From: Isoetes taiwanensis
Taxonomy: Eukaryota > Streptophyta > Lycopodiopsida > Isoetales > Isoetaceae
Reading direction: 5' to 3'
Assembly (NCBI GenBank): GCA_021234155.1
Contig: JAJEKV010000109.1
Coordinates: 1-64,000, forward strand
Length of the DNA stretch: 64,000 bases
Part shown: piece by piece, positions 42,917-54,580 of the stretch
Numbering within the stretch: position 1 is the stretch's first letter
Layout: the number at the start of each line of letters is the position of its first letter
The notes under the pieces: generated by a model
Database searches by the model: none
Told to the model about the DNA's origin: nothing
What the model saw: the letters and a program-made list of their open reading frames with translations, nothing else
Translations under genes and position numbers: made by a program

Positions 42917-43495
42917 TGTAACGTTCCTAACCGACATGCCCTTAACCAACTGGGCAAAACCGTCTAGACGTTTATGAGTAGTCGCTTCTACCCATTTATG
43001 CCGGTGCCCTTAACCAACTGGGCAAAACCGTCTAGCGTTTATGAGTAGTCGCTTCTACCCATTTATGCCGGTGTCTTGGAAATGCCCCACAAGCACATTC
43101 AAGGTTTGAATACTCGAGCGGTCTACCATGGGCCCGTTACAGTCTCTCCCACTAGAACTATGCTCGTCCTCGGGCCCGTTACAGTCTCTCCCACTAGAAC
43201 TATGCTCGTCCTCGAGCATCCAAGGCTATACCATGTCTATGTCATACCATGCCACAAGGATTACCAAGTCTTTGCAAATTACCCATGCATACAGGCACCC
43301 ATGGAGACTCGAACTCGAGACCTGCTCTGATACCAACTGTGACGTTCCTAACCGACATGCCCTTAACCAACTGGGCGAAGCCGTCTAGACGTTTATGAGT
43401 AGTCGCTTCTACCCATTTATGCCAGTGTCTTGGGAACGCCCCACAGGCACATTCAAGGTTCGAATACTCGAGCGGTCTACCATGGGCCCGTTACA
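42917..43495 (-). mobile_element. Complete TRIM (miniature LTR retroelement) with TSD
   Basis: On the minus strand the 5' LTR (43338-43495, 158 bp) starts TGTAACGGGCCCATGG and ends GGAACGTCACA. Two bases on is a perfect initiator-Met primer site TGGTATCAGAGC (plus 43324-43335). An interior of about 200 bp with no coding capacity ends in a purine-rich TAGTGGGAGAGAC, then the 3' LTR (42917-43141). GGAAC flanks both sides (42912-42916; 43496-43500). The 3' LTR holds a 68-bp tandem duplication and the interior a 42-bp one (43130-43213). The 3' LTR starts TGTAACG and the 5' LTR TGTGACG on the plus strand. Mobilisation would need proteins from another element; the TGTGACG/CGTCACA ends resemble those of the chromovirus LTR. 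Confidence 0.85.
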
Positions 43496-43500
43496 GGAAC

Positions 43501-45886
43501 GTTGAATTTGTACATGCATTTGATGTAAGATGCTTCAGTCCTCTATTTATCTTACATCACTTATCGCATGTGATGGAAGAGTTCCACTTCAGAATCTTGG
43601 TTGATTGACATGAATATAGCAAGACATAAGAATGTGAATGCTACCCAATATGCTTGCTACCATGACTGCAGACTGTTCATATGATTTAATAAACTACAAA
43701 CACAATAGATTGCTGCATCATTGGCAAATAAAGAGAATGCATGAAGTAGATTACAGTAGACATTTATGCCACTTGGTTGCTACATCTAAATCAATGAGAC
43801 ACGTCTATCCAAGTGATATTTGTGAGTTCTGTTATCCTTCAATGAAACTCATTGCAAATTTCATGCCTAACAAGATATATCTTAATTTCTGAATTCCAAC
43901 GATACCACCAGCTTGAAAGAAGAAGCACAAACCTTGATCAAGCATCATTTACAGCAGAAGAATGAAGAGAATCCCAAACCAATAGACAATCGGCATAAAG
44001 AGAGACATAATCCTGCAGCAACTATAATCATCATGCAAGAGATCTGAAAGTATCATAGGCATCAGATGTAACCAAATACAGGTCCATTAAAAGAACTCGC
44101 GAATAAAAAAAAGCAAACTTTATTCCCTATTGCAGCGCATAACAACCCATGTATAATGCATATGCATGAGGAAATGAAAGATCCAAGTTCCTTCAACTTT
44201 TGCCTCCTCACATGTCTTCAAAGATCCTGAATATAAACCTGTCACTCTTGCTTCTGAGAATAAGTGTATGGATATCTGACACCCCAATTCAACGTCTAAA
44301 AAGAAACGTACCTATTGACACACTTTCAATATGACAGACGACAGATTTGGGCAGTAGCTTATGTCATAGATGGATAGAATAGAATATGTGATATGCAAGA
44401 GGATGTCACAAAAATACATGCATGTTGTCTATCATCCTTCATGAAGAAACTAATTTTGTGCCCCTTCTGATAATCATATTGCATCCCCAACAGTAAAGGA
44501 ACCAACCTTATCCTTCATCTTAGATTGCCAAATTGCTACAATAAGCAAAATATAAATGCATTCCAATTTTGCAGTACATGAGAACATCATTAGGCACTTC
44601 CAAGCATGAGCTAACTCAACTCAATTTTGAAGCTCTAATTTGAGACAAACAACCTGTAGGACTATTACGGCAAGAGCTTCAACCTGCATGCACTAGTTTT
44701 CAATAACAACAAACCGGTAAACATTTACCTATTTATCGATTGCCCTTATCCACATAAAAAGCAAAGCAAACAGGGATTGAGCATGATATCTCATGATTAC
44801 CTATTCATTAGTGCTTAAGTCTATAAAGATAATTATCATGCCTTATTGCAAATCAATGGAAACCACCAGTTATGGTCCTAAAAGCAAGAAATTACCGAAC
44901 TCTTCACCGTTGCCCTCAAATCACCATAAATTTTGATCCAATGGATCGAAAGAGCATAATGTACATGTTTACGGATGAATAAGGCCTTACTGAAGTGAAC
45001 TAAGGTGCCATCGACGTGGTCCAGATCCGACAGCTATTGGCATGGAGCTTTCAATCCATCCATGAGCCAGCCTGCACACCAAGATCGTCACCTCTAAACA
45101 TGCACCATAATCTGGGATCCGATCTGAAATCATAGGGAAAAACTACATCCCGATATTGTCTTGCCCACAATCATGCATGTGATCTGAAAATAAAAAAGGG
45201 GCAAAGTCTTCAAATCGGCTCATGTGTGCTATAATTATCAACAACATCTCTGCCAGAAATCAAAGGCAGGGAAATTTCTATGGCAAACGTAATATCTTGT
45301 CAGATAATGTAGAAACCTCGATCATCTCTGTGGCCTCCATGCCGAGGATGCGGAGGATAAGGAATCCGACTGGACAAATAACCCAAAATGCCAATTTTTA
45401 AATAATGGAAAAAGCTACAACTCGATTTTTGGCATACTGAGACTTTTTTTCGGCAGGTAAAAAGCTTTGAAACTTTAGGAAAACAACTTAAGAAAAAAAT
45501 CCAAAAGGTTTTCAGAACCCCGGAAAAACCAAATTTAAACAATAGGATTAGTAAAAATGTGCTTGACATTGCCGCACATACATTGGGAATTATAGCCTAA
45601 TTCATTGTCATTTTGAAGCGATCTAAAGCATTTTGCAAACAATGATGGTTTTGTGGTCCAATTTATGAAGTTTATTTTCTATTCTCATCAAAGCATGGTC
45701 TTTATATTCTAAATACATTTTGATGTCCATGTGAATTTTAGCCATTCATGAAGTTTACATAGATATGTTTTCCATGACGAGATGTAGCTTCTTAAAAATA
45801 TTCCACTTTTTTTTAATGCCATCAATCCGAGCCATCAGATCGGTATTCTCGAATGGGCGAGCATGCATCTCTCCCATGCATGCATG
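43501..45886. other. No gene or repeat recognised
   Basis: About 2.4 kb of AT-rich sequence without recognisable domains on either strand. A GCATGCATGCATGCATT run at about 45875 sits at the boundary with the array. Confidence 0.4.
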
Positions 45887-47496
45887 CATTTTCTGGGGCT
45901 CTAGTTTGTTTGTGAATCGTTATTTCTTGCATGTTCTTCATCGACTTATTATCGGAATTTTCTCCGCTCTCAGCAGTTCCCTTGACTCTCTTTCTTTGAT
46001 ACTAGGCAGGAGAGGGGCTTTTCCCTGCTTGGTTTTCCAGTTTGACGTCTCTTTTCATGTTGTGACATGTTCTTCCCTGACCTTGTCCTTTTTTTGGCCA
46101 TCCTTCAACCTTCGACCTCGATCCCGTTTTGATAAGGATGTTCTTTTTCTGTCAGGGGCTTTTGTCTGTTATCATGCGAGCCCTTATTCGAGAATGCCAT
46201 CCAAACACTTATCCATTGTGGCAGCTTATCCCATACCCATATCCAAACACTTTTCCATTGTGGCTGAGGGACCTGAAGATGCCACCTATTAGATGGAGGC
46301 AAGATTTCAGAATGCAAAAGCAATTTATACACAGAAGACACAAACCGCCTTGGCTAGATATCCTGATGGCAACCCCATACGACTACCTCAATATGTGGAC
46401 CAGAATCCTGTGGCAACAATGCAGCAATATGATTCCAGATTACTCTGTCACATCTGCACAACAAGAACTTTGTTCTAAATGCTTCCCATGACATGAGATG
46501 ACCAGACTCATACCAAGCTGCAATAGTGCTTATACCAGCTGCTATCCATAGATTCCTTACGGTTTGAAAGTTATGCCCAGAAAGGTGCATAGGGGTCTGA
46601 GTTGACTGCACAACTAGATCTGCTTCTTCCTATGTTGATGATGTGCCTAGCCTTACCCTCTTATTCTAGTATCTTCTCTTGTTCCTTGCTTGATCATATC
46701 ATTAGAAGGAGTTCATGTAACACCAGTGGTTGGTGACTAGAAAGAGTTTGTTCTTATACAGTCTTGCGGAGTAGCTTGACTTGGTGATATCTCTTCTAGT
46801 TGGTCCGGTTGGGTGGTAAAACGAGTACCCTGTGGTATTTTGTTTTCTAATAAGTTGATGAATTTGCAGGGAAGAATAGAGCATTAAGTAACAATTAGGA
46901 TCTGGATGCATATGATAAAGTAAAGCCCAAGGAAGGAGGGGCTTAATGGTGGCCTTATGAAATGGGAGACAATGCTGAATCGACTGCACCAACAACCTCA
47001 GGCCAGGAGAATCATCATTACCAATGAAAATCCTCCAAATAAATTTTGATATCATCACCTTGCTTTGGAGGTGAAAATCCAACATTGTGACATCTATACA
47101 ATGCTATTTTTGAAAGAATGAACATTGTCATTATGGTATGAAAGTGATCATGATGTAAGGCTACAATGGCACAAAGACATGTTTGTGTAGTGTGGTCGAT
47201 GTAGGTCCCTTTTAGTTGTGATATAACAAAGATATCATGGTAATGGGTGTATTATATAAGGTAACAAAAATATAATGGTAATAAGTGTGTGCAATTAATT
47301 TACTAACTTTAAGGGCAAGATAAACAATTACGTAGGCAGAAAGAGATGTAAATGTTGAGATCATAAGGAGTTGCAAGACTATGCTCTTTTCAAATTAGAC
47401 TAATCTTAGCTCTTTTCAACTTATGCTAATGTTATGAAAGTTTGATCTTATGATGATTATGATTATATTAAAACATATAGAACCTAAATATCATAA
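45887..47496. repeat. Array unit 1, internally deleted
   Basis: Starts at CATTTTCTGGGGCTCTAGTT as the full units do. The LINE part (minus strand, about 46240-46545) is cut at GCTATCCA and joined to TAGATTCCTTACGG, removing about 490 bp; the FIWRIF piece is at 46855-47085. It ends after CCTAAATATCATAAATA. Confidence 0.8.
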
Positions 47497-48249
47497 ATAG
47501 TGCTTATACCAGCTGGTTGTCCATAGATTCCTTACGGTTTGAAAGTTATGCCCAGAAAGGTGCATAGGGGTCTGAGTTGACTGCACAACTAGATCTGCTT
47601 CTTCCTATGTTGATGATGTGCCTAGCCTTACCCTCTTATTCTAGTATCTTCTCTTGTTCCTTGCTTGATCATATCATTAGAAGGAGTTCATGTAACACCA
47701 GTGGTTGGTGACTAGAAAGAGTTTGTTCTTATACAGTCTTGCGGAGTAGCTTGACTTGGTGATATCTCTTCTAGTTCGTCCGGTTGGGTGGTAAAACGAG
47801 TACCCTGTGGTATTTTGTTTTCTAATAAGTTGATGAATTTGCAGGAAGAATAGAGCATTCGTAACAATTAGGATACGGATGCATATGATAAAGTAAAGCC
47901 CAAGGAAGGAGGGGCTTAATGGTGGCCTTATGAAATGGGAGACAATGCTGAATCGACTGCACCAACAACCTCAGGCCAGGAGAATCATCATTACCAATGA
48001 AAATCCTCCAAATAAAATTTGATATCATCACCTTGCTTTGGAGGTGAAAATCCAACATTGTGACATCTATACAATGCTATTTTTGAAAGAATGAACATTG
48101 TCATTATGGTATGAAAGTGATCATGATGTAAGGCTACAATGGCACAAAGACATGTTTGTGTAGTGTGGTCGATGTAGTGTGTGCAAACCTAACCATGCAA
48201 GAAAAGCTAGAAAGTACAGTCAACTTGGCTTAATAAGCAAATCAAAAGA
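47497..48249. repeat. Array unit 2, heavily deleted
   Basis: Begins within the LINE piece (GTGCTTATACCAGCT), jumps to GGTTGTCCATAGATTCC, and near 48176 jumps again (GTGTGGTCGATGTAG to TGTGTGCAAACC) to the unit end. Both junctions have short microhomology. Confidence 0.8.
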
Positions 48250-50829
48250 TAGCATTTTCTGGGGCTCTAGTTTGTTTGTGAATCGTTATTTCTTGCATGT
48301 TCTTCATCGACTTATTATCGGAATTTTCTCCGCTCTCAGCAGTTCCCTTGACTCTCTTTCTTTGATACTAGGCAGGAGAGGGGCTTTTCCCTGCTTGGTT
48401 TTCCAGTTTGACGTCTCTTTCCAGTTCTTCCCTGACCTTGTCCTTTTTTTGGCCATCCTTCAACCTTCGACCTCGATCCCGTTTTGATAAGGATGTTCTT
48501 TTTCTGTCAGGGGCTTTTGTCTGTTATCATGCGAGCCCTTATTCGAGAATGCCATCCAAACACTTATCCATTGTGGCAGCTTATCCCATACCCATATCCA
48601 AACACTTTTCCATTGTGGCTGAGGGACCTGAAGATGCCACCTATTAGATGGAGGCAAGATTTCAGAATGCAAAAGCAATTTATACACAGAAAACACAAAC
48701 CGCCTTGGCTAGATATCCTGATGGCAACCCCATACGACTACCTCAATATGTGGACCAGAATCCTGTGGCAACAATGCAGCAATATGATTCCAGATTACTC
48801 TGTCACATCTGCACAACAAGAACTTTGTTCTAAATGCTTCCCATGACATGAGATGACCAGACTCATACCAAGCTGCAATAGTGCTTATACCAGCTGCTAT
48901 CCATCGTCGTTGTGTCTTTGGATGAACAACCACACTTAGAGGCACATTCTGTGGAATGTCCTGCAAAGGAATCCACCAGCATGGAGTTGACAACTGAAGA
49001 GATGCCTCAGGATTAATATGGAAAAGAGACCTGACAGTGTCCCAAGCAGCAAGCAACCCCTTTAGAAAGGGAGAAGCATTAGTGATATGGTTTAAGGTTA
49101 ATAACTAATAATGGTGCTCGGGGGAGTGGCCTTGCATGGAACAATATTTATTGATATGATCAAGTAAGAAAGTCATCCAGTATGTCTAAACCTTGCTATT
49201 ATCAAAGAGAGAGCTAGAAATAAACCTTGACCTTTATTTAGAGGCAAAAAGGCAAAAAAAAGGTATTGTTACCTATAAATAGAAGGACAACTTTGAGATG
49301 TGATATCTCCGCGACCACAACTCAGAAATCGGCGATCCTTACCTTGTTGGAAAGCCCTTGAAGTCTAGTTTCCAGATTGGGCTTGGTTGTCCATAGATTC
49401 CTTACGGTTTGAAAGTTATGCCCAGAAAGGTGCATAGGGGTCTGAGTTGACTGCACAACTAGATCTGCTTCTTCCTATGTTGATGATGTGCCTAGCCTTA
49501 CCCTCTTATTCTAGTATCTTCTCTTGTTCCTTGCTCGATCATATCATTAGAAGGAGTTCATGTAACACCAGTGGTTGGTGACTAGAAAGAGTTTGTTCTT
49601 ATACAGTCTTGCGGAGTAGCTTGACTTGGTGATATCTCTTCTAGTTGGTCCGGTTGGGTGGTAAAACGAGTACCCTGTGGTATTTTGTTTTCTAATAAGT
49701 TGATGAATTTGCAGGAAGAATAGAGCATTCGTAACAATTAGGATACGGATGCATGCATATGATAAAGTAAAGCCCAAGGAAGGAGGGGCTTAATGGTGGC
49801 CTTATGAAATGGGAGACAATCTTTGAATCGACCGCACCAACAACCTCAGGCCAGGAGAATCATCATTACCAATGAAAATCCTCCAAATAAATTTTGATAT
49901 CATCACCTTGCTTTGGAGGTGAAAATCCAACATTGTGACATCTATACAATGCTATTTTTGAAAGAATGAACATTGTCATTATGGTATGAAAGTGATCATG
50001 ATGTAAGGCTACAATGGCACAAAGACATGTTTGTGTAGTGTGGTCGATGTAGGTCCCTTTTAGTTGTGATATAACAAAGATATCATGGTAATGGGTGTAT
50101 TATATAAGGTAACAAAAATATAATGGTAATAAGTGTGTGCAATTAATTTACTAACTTTAAGGGCAAGATAAACAATTACGTAGGCAGAAAGAGATGTAAA
50201 TGTTGAGATCATAAGGAGTTGCAAGACTATGCTCTTTTCAAATTAGACTAATCTTAGCTCTTTTCAACTTATGCTAATGTTATGAAAGTTTGATCTTATG
50301 ATGATTATGATTATATTAAAACATATAGAACCTAAATATCATAAATATTACAAACTTGAATACCAACTTTGTGGTGCAACACTATTATTTTGCATTAAGT
50401 GCAAGTGCATGTGAGAACAACTATAGGTACTGATGACGGTGCAAACATTTGTAGAAGACCTTGCTAAATTTTAATTTAAAATGGAAGAAGGAAGATGGAT
50501 CGCTATGTTCTTATGTTTGGCAAGGGCCTGTGATATTGTGCTTAGAATATGTAGCATAATAACAGGGGGTTTTCATTGTGTTTTTGTACGCTTTTCACAA
50601 AGGTTTTCCTAAGATTTCATGGCGTATTTGAATGGATGTACTAATGCGTACATCTAGAGTGCAATATTTCTTAGTCGTCGATTTAGCTTTTTTTTTTCAA
50701 TGGTCCAACATCCAAGGGCTCACAACAAAAACCCTCTTTTTATTTTAGGGGCTGAACATGCAAGCCTCGTGGATAGCATTTTAGGGCACGAAACCGGGCT
50801 TGCAAATCTGCAACAACAGGCTGTGATTA

Positions 50830-52598
50830 TAGGCTGTGGGTCGGATTCAAGCAGGTCTCATAGACAGATGCAGGAAGCGTGTGGGTATGGGGAATGGAAG
50901 GTGGCCTTGGCCTTTGTCCAGGAATGGGAGCCTTCGGTGATGCGCTTCTCCCAATAGAACCAAAGGCAAAATAGGGTCTCCAATTCGATTTCCAGAAGAA
51001 CGTACCAAAAGAACAAGCCAGTGGGGTGATTCACCGGAATAGGGCTTAAAGTTCATGCCAAAAACCGAAGTGATACATATGGCTATGGCCCCTCCGAAAC
51101 TGGCTTTTCTTGAGAAAAGGGATAAGTGCACCGGTTTAGCCATGCAGCCTAGCTAGGCATCGGATTGAGCAGAAAAGCAAAAGGCCCTGAATTTCAATCT
51201 GTCACAGAGTTCTTAGCTCCGGTCAAATTTTATATTCAATTTTTTTTCTGCTGTTAATGCTGCAGACGGCAGCTTGGCCCCTATCAATCGGAATAACTAT
51301 ATTTGAGCTTCCTCAAATAATGGAATCGAAGCACATTGTTTCAAGTCTTTGCATATCTGATTACTTTAGTTGATAATGGTTTTGGGATCTGGGCCTGGGG
51401 TCGAGGACAGAATGGGGTGTTGGGCACTGGTCAGCTCACTGACTTCCATCTCCATGTTCTGTTCTTTGGCCTCCTGTAGCTGTAGGTAAAGTAGATAGGA
51501 TCCAAGCGTTGGAAAGAAAAGTTTTGGAATACCATATGTTGGCAGAAGACAGGGCCAAAGATTTGAGAGATGAGAAATGTAGGAGGATGGAGCTGGAAAT
51601 TAGGAACTCTAGGCAGATGATTGACATGAAAGAGCAGACAACTCGCTCTAATAGGTTAGGGCAGCAGAAAATAGATCTGCCACAAACAGAGGCAGAATGT
51701 TATCTTGGTTCTGTGGAGGCATTTAGAGCACTAGAGATGCATGCTTTCGTCCTAGAAGAGATTGCAAGAGAAAAGACAGAGACTTTAGAACAAGAATACA
51801 AGTGCAGATTAGCTACAGAGGCAACCATAAATGACCTCCGTTGCCACTTGAACTCATGGTCCATTCAGTGCAGGAAGCAGCACATCTGTAGTCTCTCCAA
51901 AACACCAAACAGAAGATTCAGGGAGAAGGAGAAGCTGCAGACAGATTGAGACAGGAAATGCGAGAGATTAGTAGTTTGACGAATGGGAAAGAAAGTTAGC
52001 ATCATCAAGTGTTCAGGATTTTTTACAGTTTGAGTCTTTTTATCGGTTCAGACTCCATCATGTGAAGGAGATACTGCTGGAGAGAAAAGTGAAGCAGTTA
52101 TGTAAGTCGTACTTATTGACAAAAGAGGAGTCTGTTGGTTCCATATCTGAAGCTATCACACGCGTTGGATTGATGGCCAAAGGTTTTGAAAAGGAAGCTG
52201 CTACGTTCACAGCAAAAGCTTACAAAAATGCAGCAGGTAAACCTGGGGGATTCATATCTGAAGATGCTAAGCATGAAGCCTCCAAATTCTCAGTATTTGG
52301 AGCTGCAGAAAGTAAAGGTAAGCATGAGCAGTCTACTATGCATGAACTGATTGAGGTTACAGGTACTAGTGCTGGAAACAGGCATGTACAACAGCTTCAA
52401 ATGCAGATGCAATTGCAAACGCAGATGATGCATTATGGTGTTAACAGAGATGTTAAGAGCCTTGGGAATGAATTGTTGAGAAATGACACAGTTATGGAAG
52501 AAGACTCGTTAGCTGCTGGCCTAGGGCCTGGAATGGGCTTGTATAAAGGTGGTTTGATGGATGGAGATAGCCAGATGATTATACATCACATATGCTAG
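50830..52598 (+). pseudogene. Captured gene fragment: RCC1 repeats plus coiled coil
   Basis: Near 50870-50940 frames read SVWVWG and WEPSVMRFSQ, like the strand pair of an RCC1 blade. At 51375-51455 FGIWAWGRGQNGVLGTGQLT is a clear RCC1 repeat (VWAWG.G..GQLGTG), preceded by an intron-acceptor-like TGCTGCAG. A frame change follows, then a long helical region 51479-51949 (VDRIQALERKVLEYHMLAED; CRRMELEIRNSRQMIDMKEQ; heptad-like, coiled coil). The last frame (52062-52598) holds RVGLMAKGFEKEAATFTAKA and a Gln/Met-rich run, ending HHIC then TAG. RCC1-type proteins are beta-propeller regulators; the host parent gene is not in this window. Introns partly retained. Confidence 0.6.
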
Positions 52599-52962
52599 GT
52601 ATGATTGTAATATGCATTCTCATAGTTTGTACTTTGAAATTAAAGTTCACATTTTAATTTCTGTTTGCACTAATACTGCAGAGACTGCAAGGTAGCAGAA
52701 TCACGGATTTTCCACTACATATTCCACTTCCTTTCTTTTACTACTAGTTGAAACAATGTAAACGGGATTTGCATCCATTTACAGCTTCTTTTGTTATACT
52801 CGTCATCTTATTTTATTCTATGCATTTACCTTGGTTTCTTCATTTTTTTCCGATATAACAACCAACACATAGCTATCATTAACATTATTAACATAAACAC
52901 ATAACACATATTGCTACATGTTTTAAATGTCTTTTATATTCTCACGTCTGGTTTTTTTTTAT

Positions 52963-53445
52963 GGCCCGAAGGGCCAAAAATTTTTTTTAGTATAATAACC
53001 AACACATAACTACCATTGATATTAATAAATATAACCATTGGATCCAACACATTTAAATTAAAATCCCCCTTAAACCCCCTTTGGTTTGGGTGCATATTCA
53101 CACGGGGGGGGTGACGTGGGACAAATGAGAGCCCTCATAATTGTATTTTGGACGTACGAAATCAACACCATATAGTATTCCGGTTGAAATCTTATAGTAT
53201 TTTGCGAATCTTATTATACAGTATAGCAAATCTTGTACTTGCATACCCCACAAATGAGGAACTTTACGTACGGTGTAGATTATGGAATAAAGGGCGAATA
53301 TGCCAATCTGACAGCTCTCGATGCCCGGAGTCACCCCCCGTGTGAATATGCACCCAAACCAAAGGGGGTTTAAGGGGGATTTTAATTTAAATGTGTTGGA
53401 TCCAATGGTTATATTTATTAATGTCAATGGTAGTTATGTGTTGGT
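52963..53445. mobile_element. Foldback element, copy 2 (truncated)
   Basis: GGCCCGAAGGGCCAAAAATT at 52963 opens the same inverted repeat as copy 1; the core is in opposite orientation (ATTGTATTTTGGACGTACGA; CTTATTATACAGTATAGC). The right inverted repeat ends at GTTGGTTAT where the array unit resumes, so the outer GGCC terminus is lost. Confidence 0.75.
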
Positions 53446-54580
53446 TATGTGTTGTGTAATCCATGCACCGAAGCATCAACTTGAGAATGTAGAACAGGTA
53501 GCATGGGCAATGTAGTTGTGAAATTTCCAAAAATGCAATCATTTTAGATGCAAGGGAGCTCGATCATATACAATATTCTCGCTAGCCTTATGAAGTTAGG
53601 GCAAGCATGATGTAAGATTTTTTTGCTCTAACAAATATGGATAAACCTATATGAACCTTGAGAATGTTGTTGTTGCCTCTAATAATTGCTTGCAATTCAA
53701 GTTCAAATTCACCCGGCATCACACAAATTGTTGTTGTATTGGAGATATTGGCTCAAGAAAAGTAATCGTGTATGGCTGATGACCTGATGACCGGGCTACA
53801 ATAAGATTGCAAAAGCCACCCATGGGAAAACTTCGGAAGCATACATTGAATACAAATGTTTAAGATATTATAAATCCATTATGTCAACATCTACACATTG
53901 CTTCAACAATGAACCAATGATGTTATTTTTAAGTGTTTTATTTGAAAAAGAAATTAACAACAAATAAAGAAATCGCTTATTGAGTCTCTCTAAAGAATGA
54001 GAATGAGAATGATTTTTTATCGTCCCAACGAGGCCAATCGGCCTATGGGACCCATAGGCCAATCGGCCTATGAGAAGGAAAGGTGAACAATGAACCATAT
54101 TACTAATAATGGACCAATGATGTTAGTTGTCCTTTATTTGACAAAGAAATCCAGCATTTAAAATAATAAGTGAGCATTAAAATTGGAGAACATTCGATTA
54201 ATAGAATCAAGCATTCTTCATGCAAAAGGCGAGAATCTTTGCTAATATAGTAATTGCAAATCGGAGCAATCCATCCTTGCACATTTGTTCTAGAATGGAC
54301 CAATGATATTTTCTCCCCGAGTCTTTATTGAAATCAAAAAGTGAAACTATTAAAAGCATCATTGAGCATTAGAACATTTGATAAATTGAATCGCACACAA
54401 TACATGCTCGATAAGTAGAATCATTGGAGAAACAACACTTGATAAATTGAATCGGGCACTTTACATGCTCGAGCGGGGTAGAATCATGTAATCTCTGACT
54501 TCAAACCAAGTAAGCAAACCTAACCATGCAAGAAAAGCTAGAAAGTACAGTCAACTTGGCTTAATAAGCAAATCAAAAGA

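Larger units (their letters stand above)
50548..53445 (+). mobile_element. 2.9-kb composite insertion with captured gene sequence
   Basis: It interrupts the unit between GTGCTTAGAA and GTGTTGTGTAATCC. The left end is the terminal module TATGTAGCATAATAACAGGG also found at 12097 and, inverted, at 16704; the right end is a truncated foldback element. Between them lies exon-like sequence (50830-52598). No target-site duplication is evident and a few bases of the unit are missing, so it may be one transposon with a captured gene or two events. Confidence 0.6.
48250..54580. repeat. Array unit 3, full length with a 2.9-kb insertion
   Basis: Unit sequence at 48250-50547 and 53446-54580 aligns with the uninterrupted unit at 60481-63912. 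LINE fragment on the minus strand: reverse-transcriptase C-terminal pieces at 48601-49075 and 49690-49935. The GGCC-rich direct repeat is at about 54030. The insertion is described separately. Confidence 0.85.

Noticed and set aside
43303-43376. tRNA-derived SINE on the minus strand (A-box- and B-box-like sequences, GGTATCAGAGC)
   Set aside because: GGTATCAGAGC is the primer site directly after an LTR, and paired LTRs, a purine tract and a GGAAC duplication define a TRIM instead.
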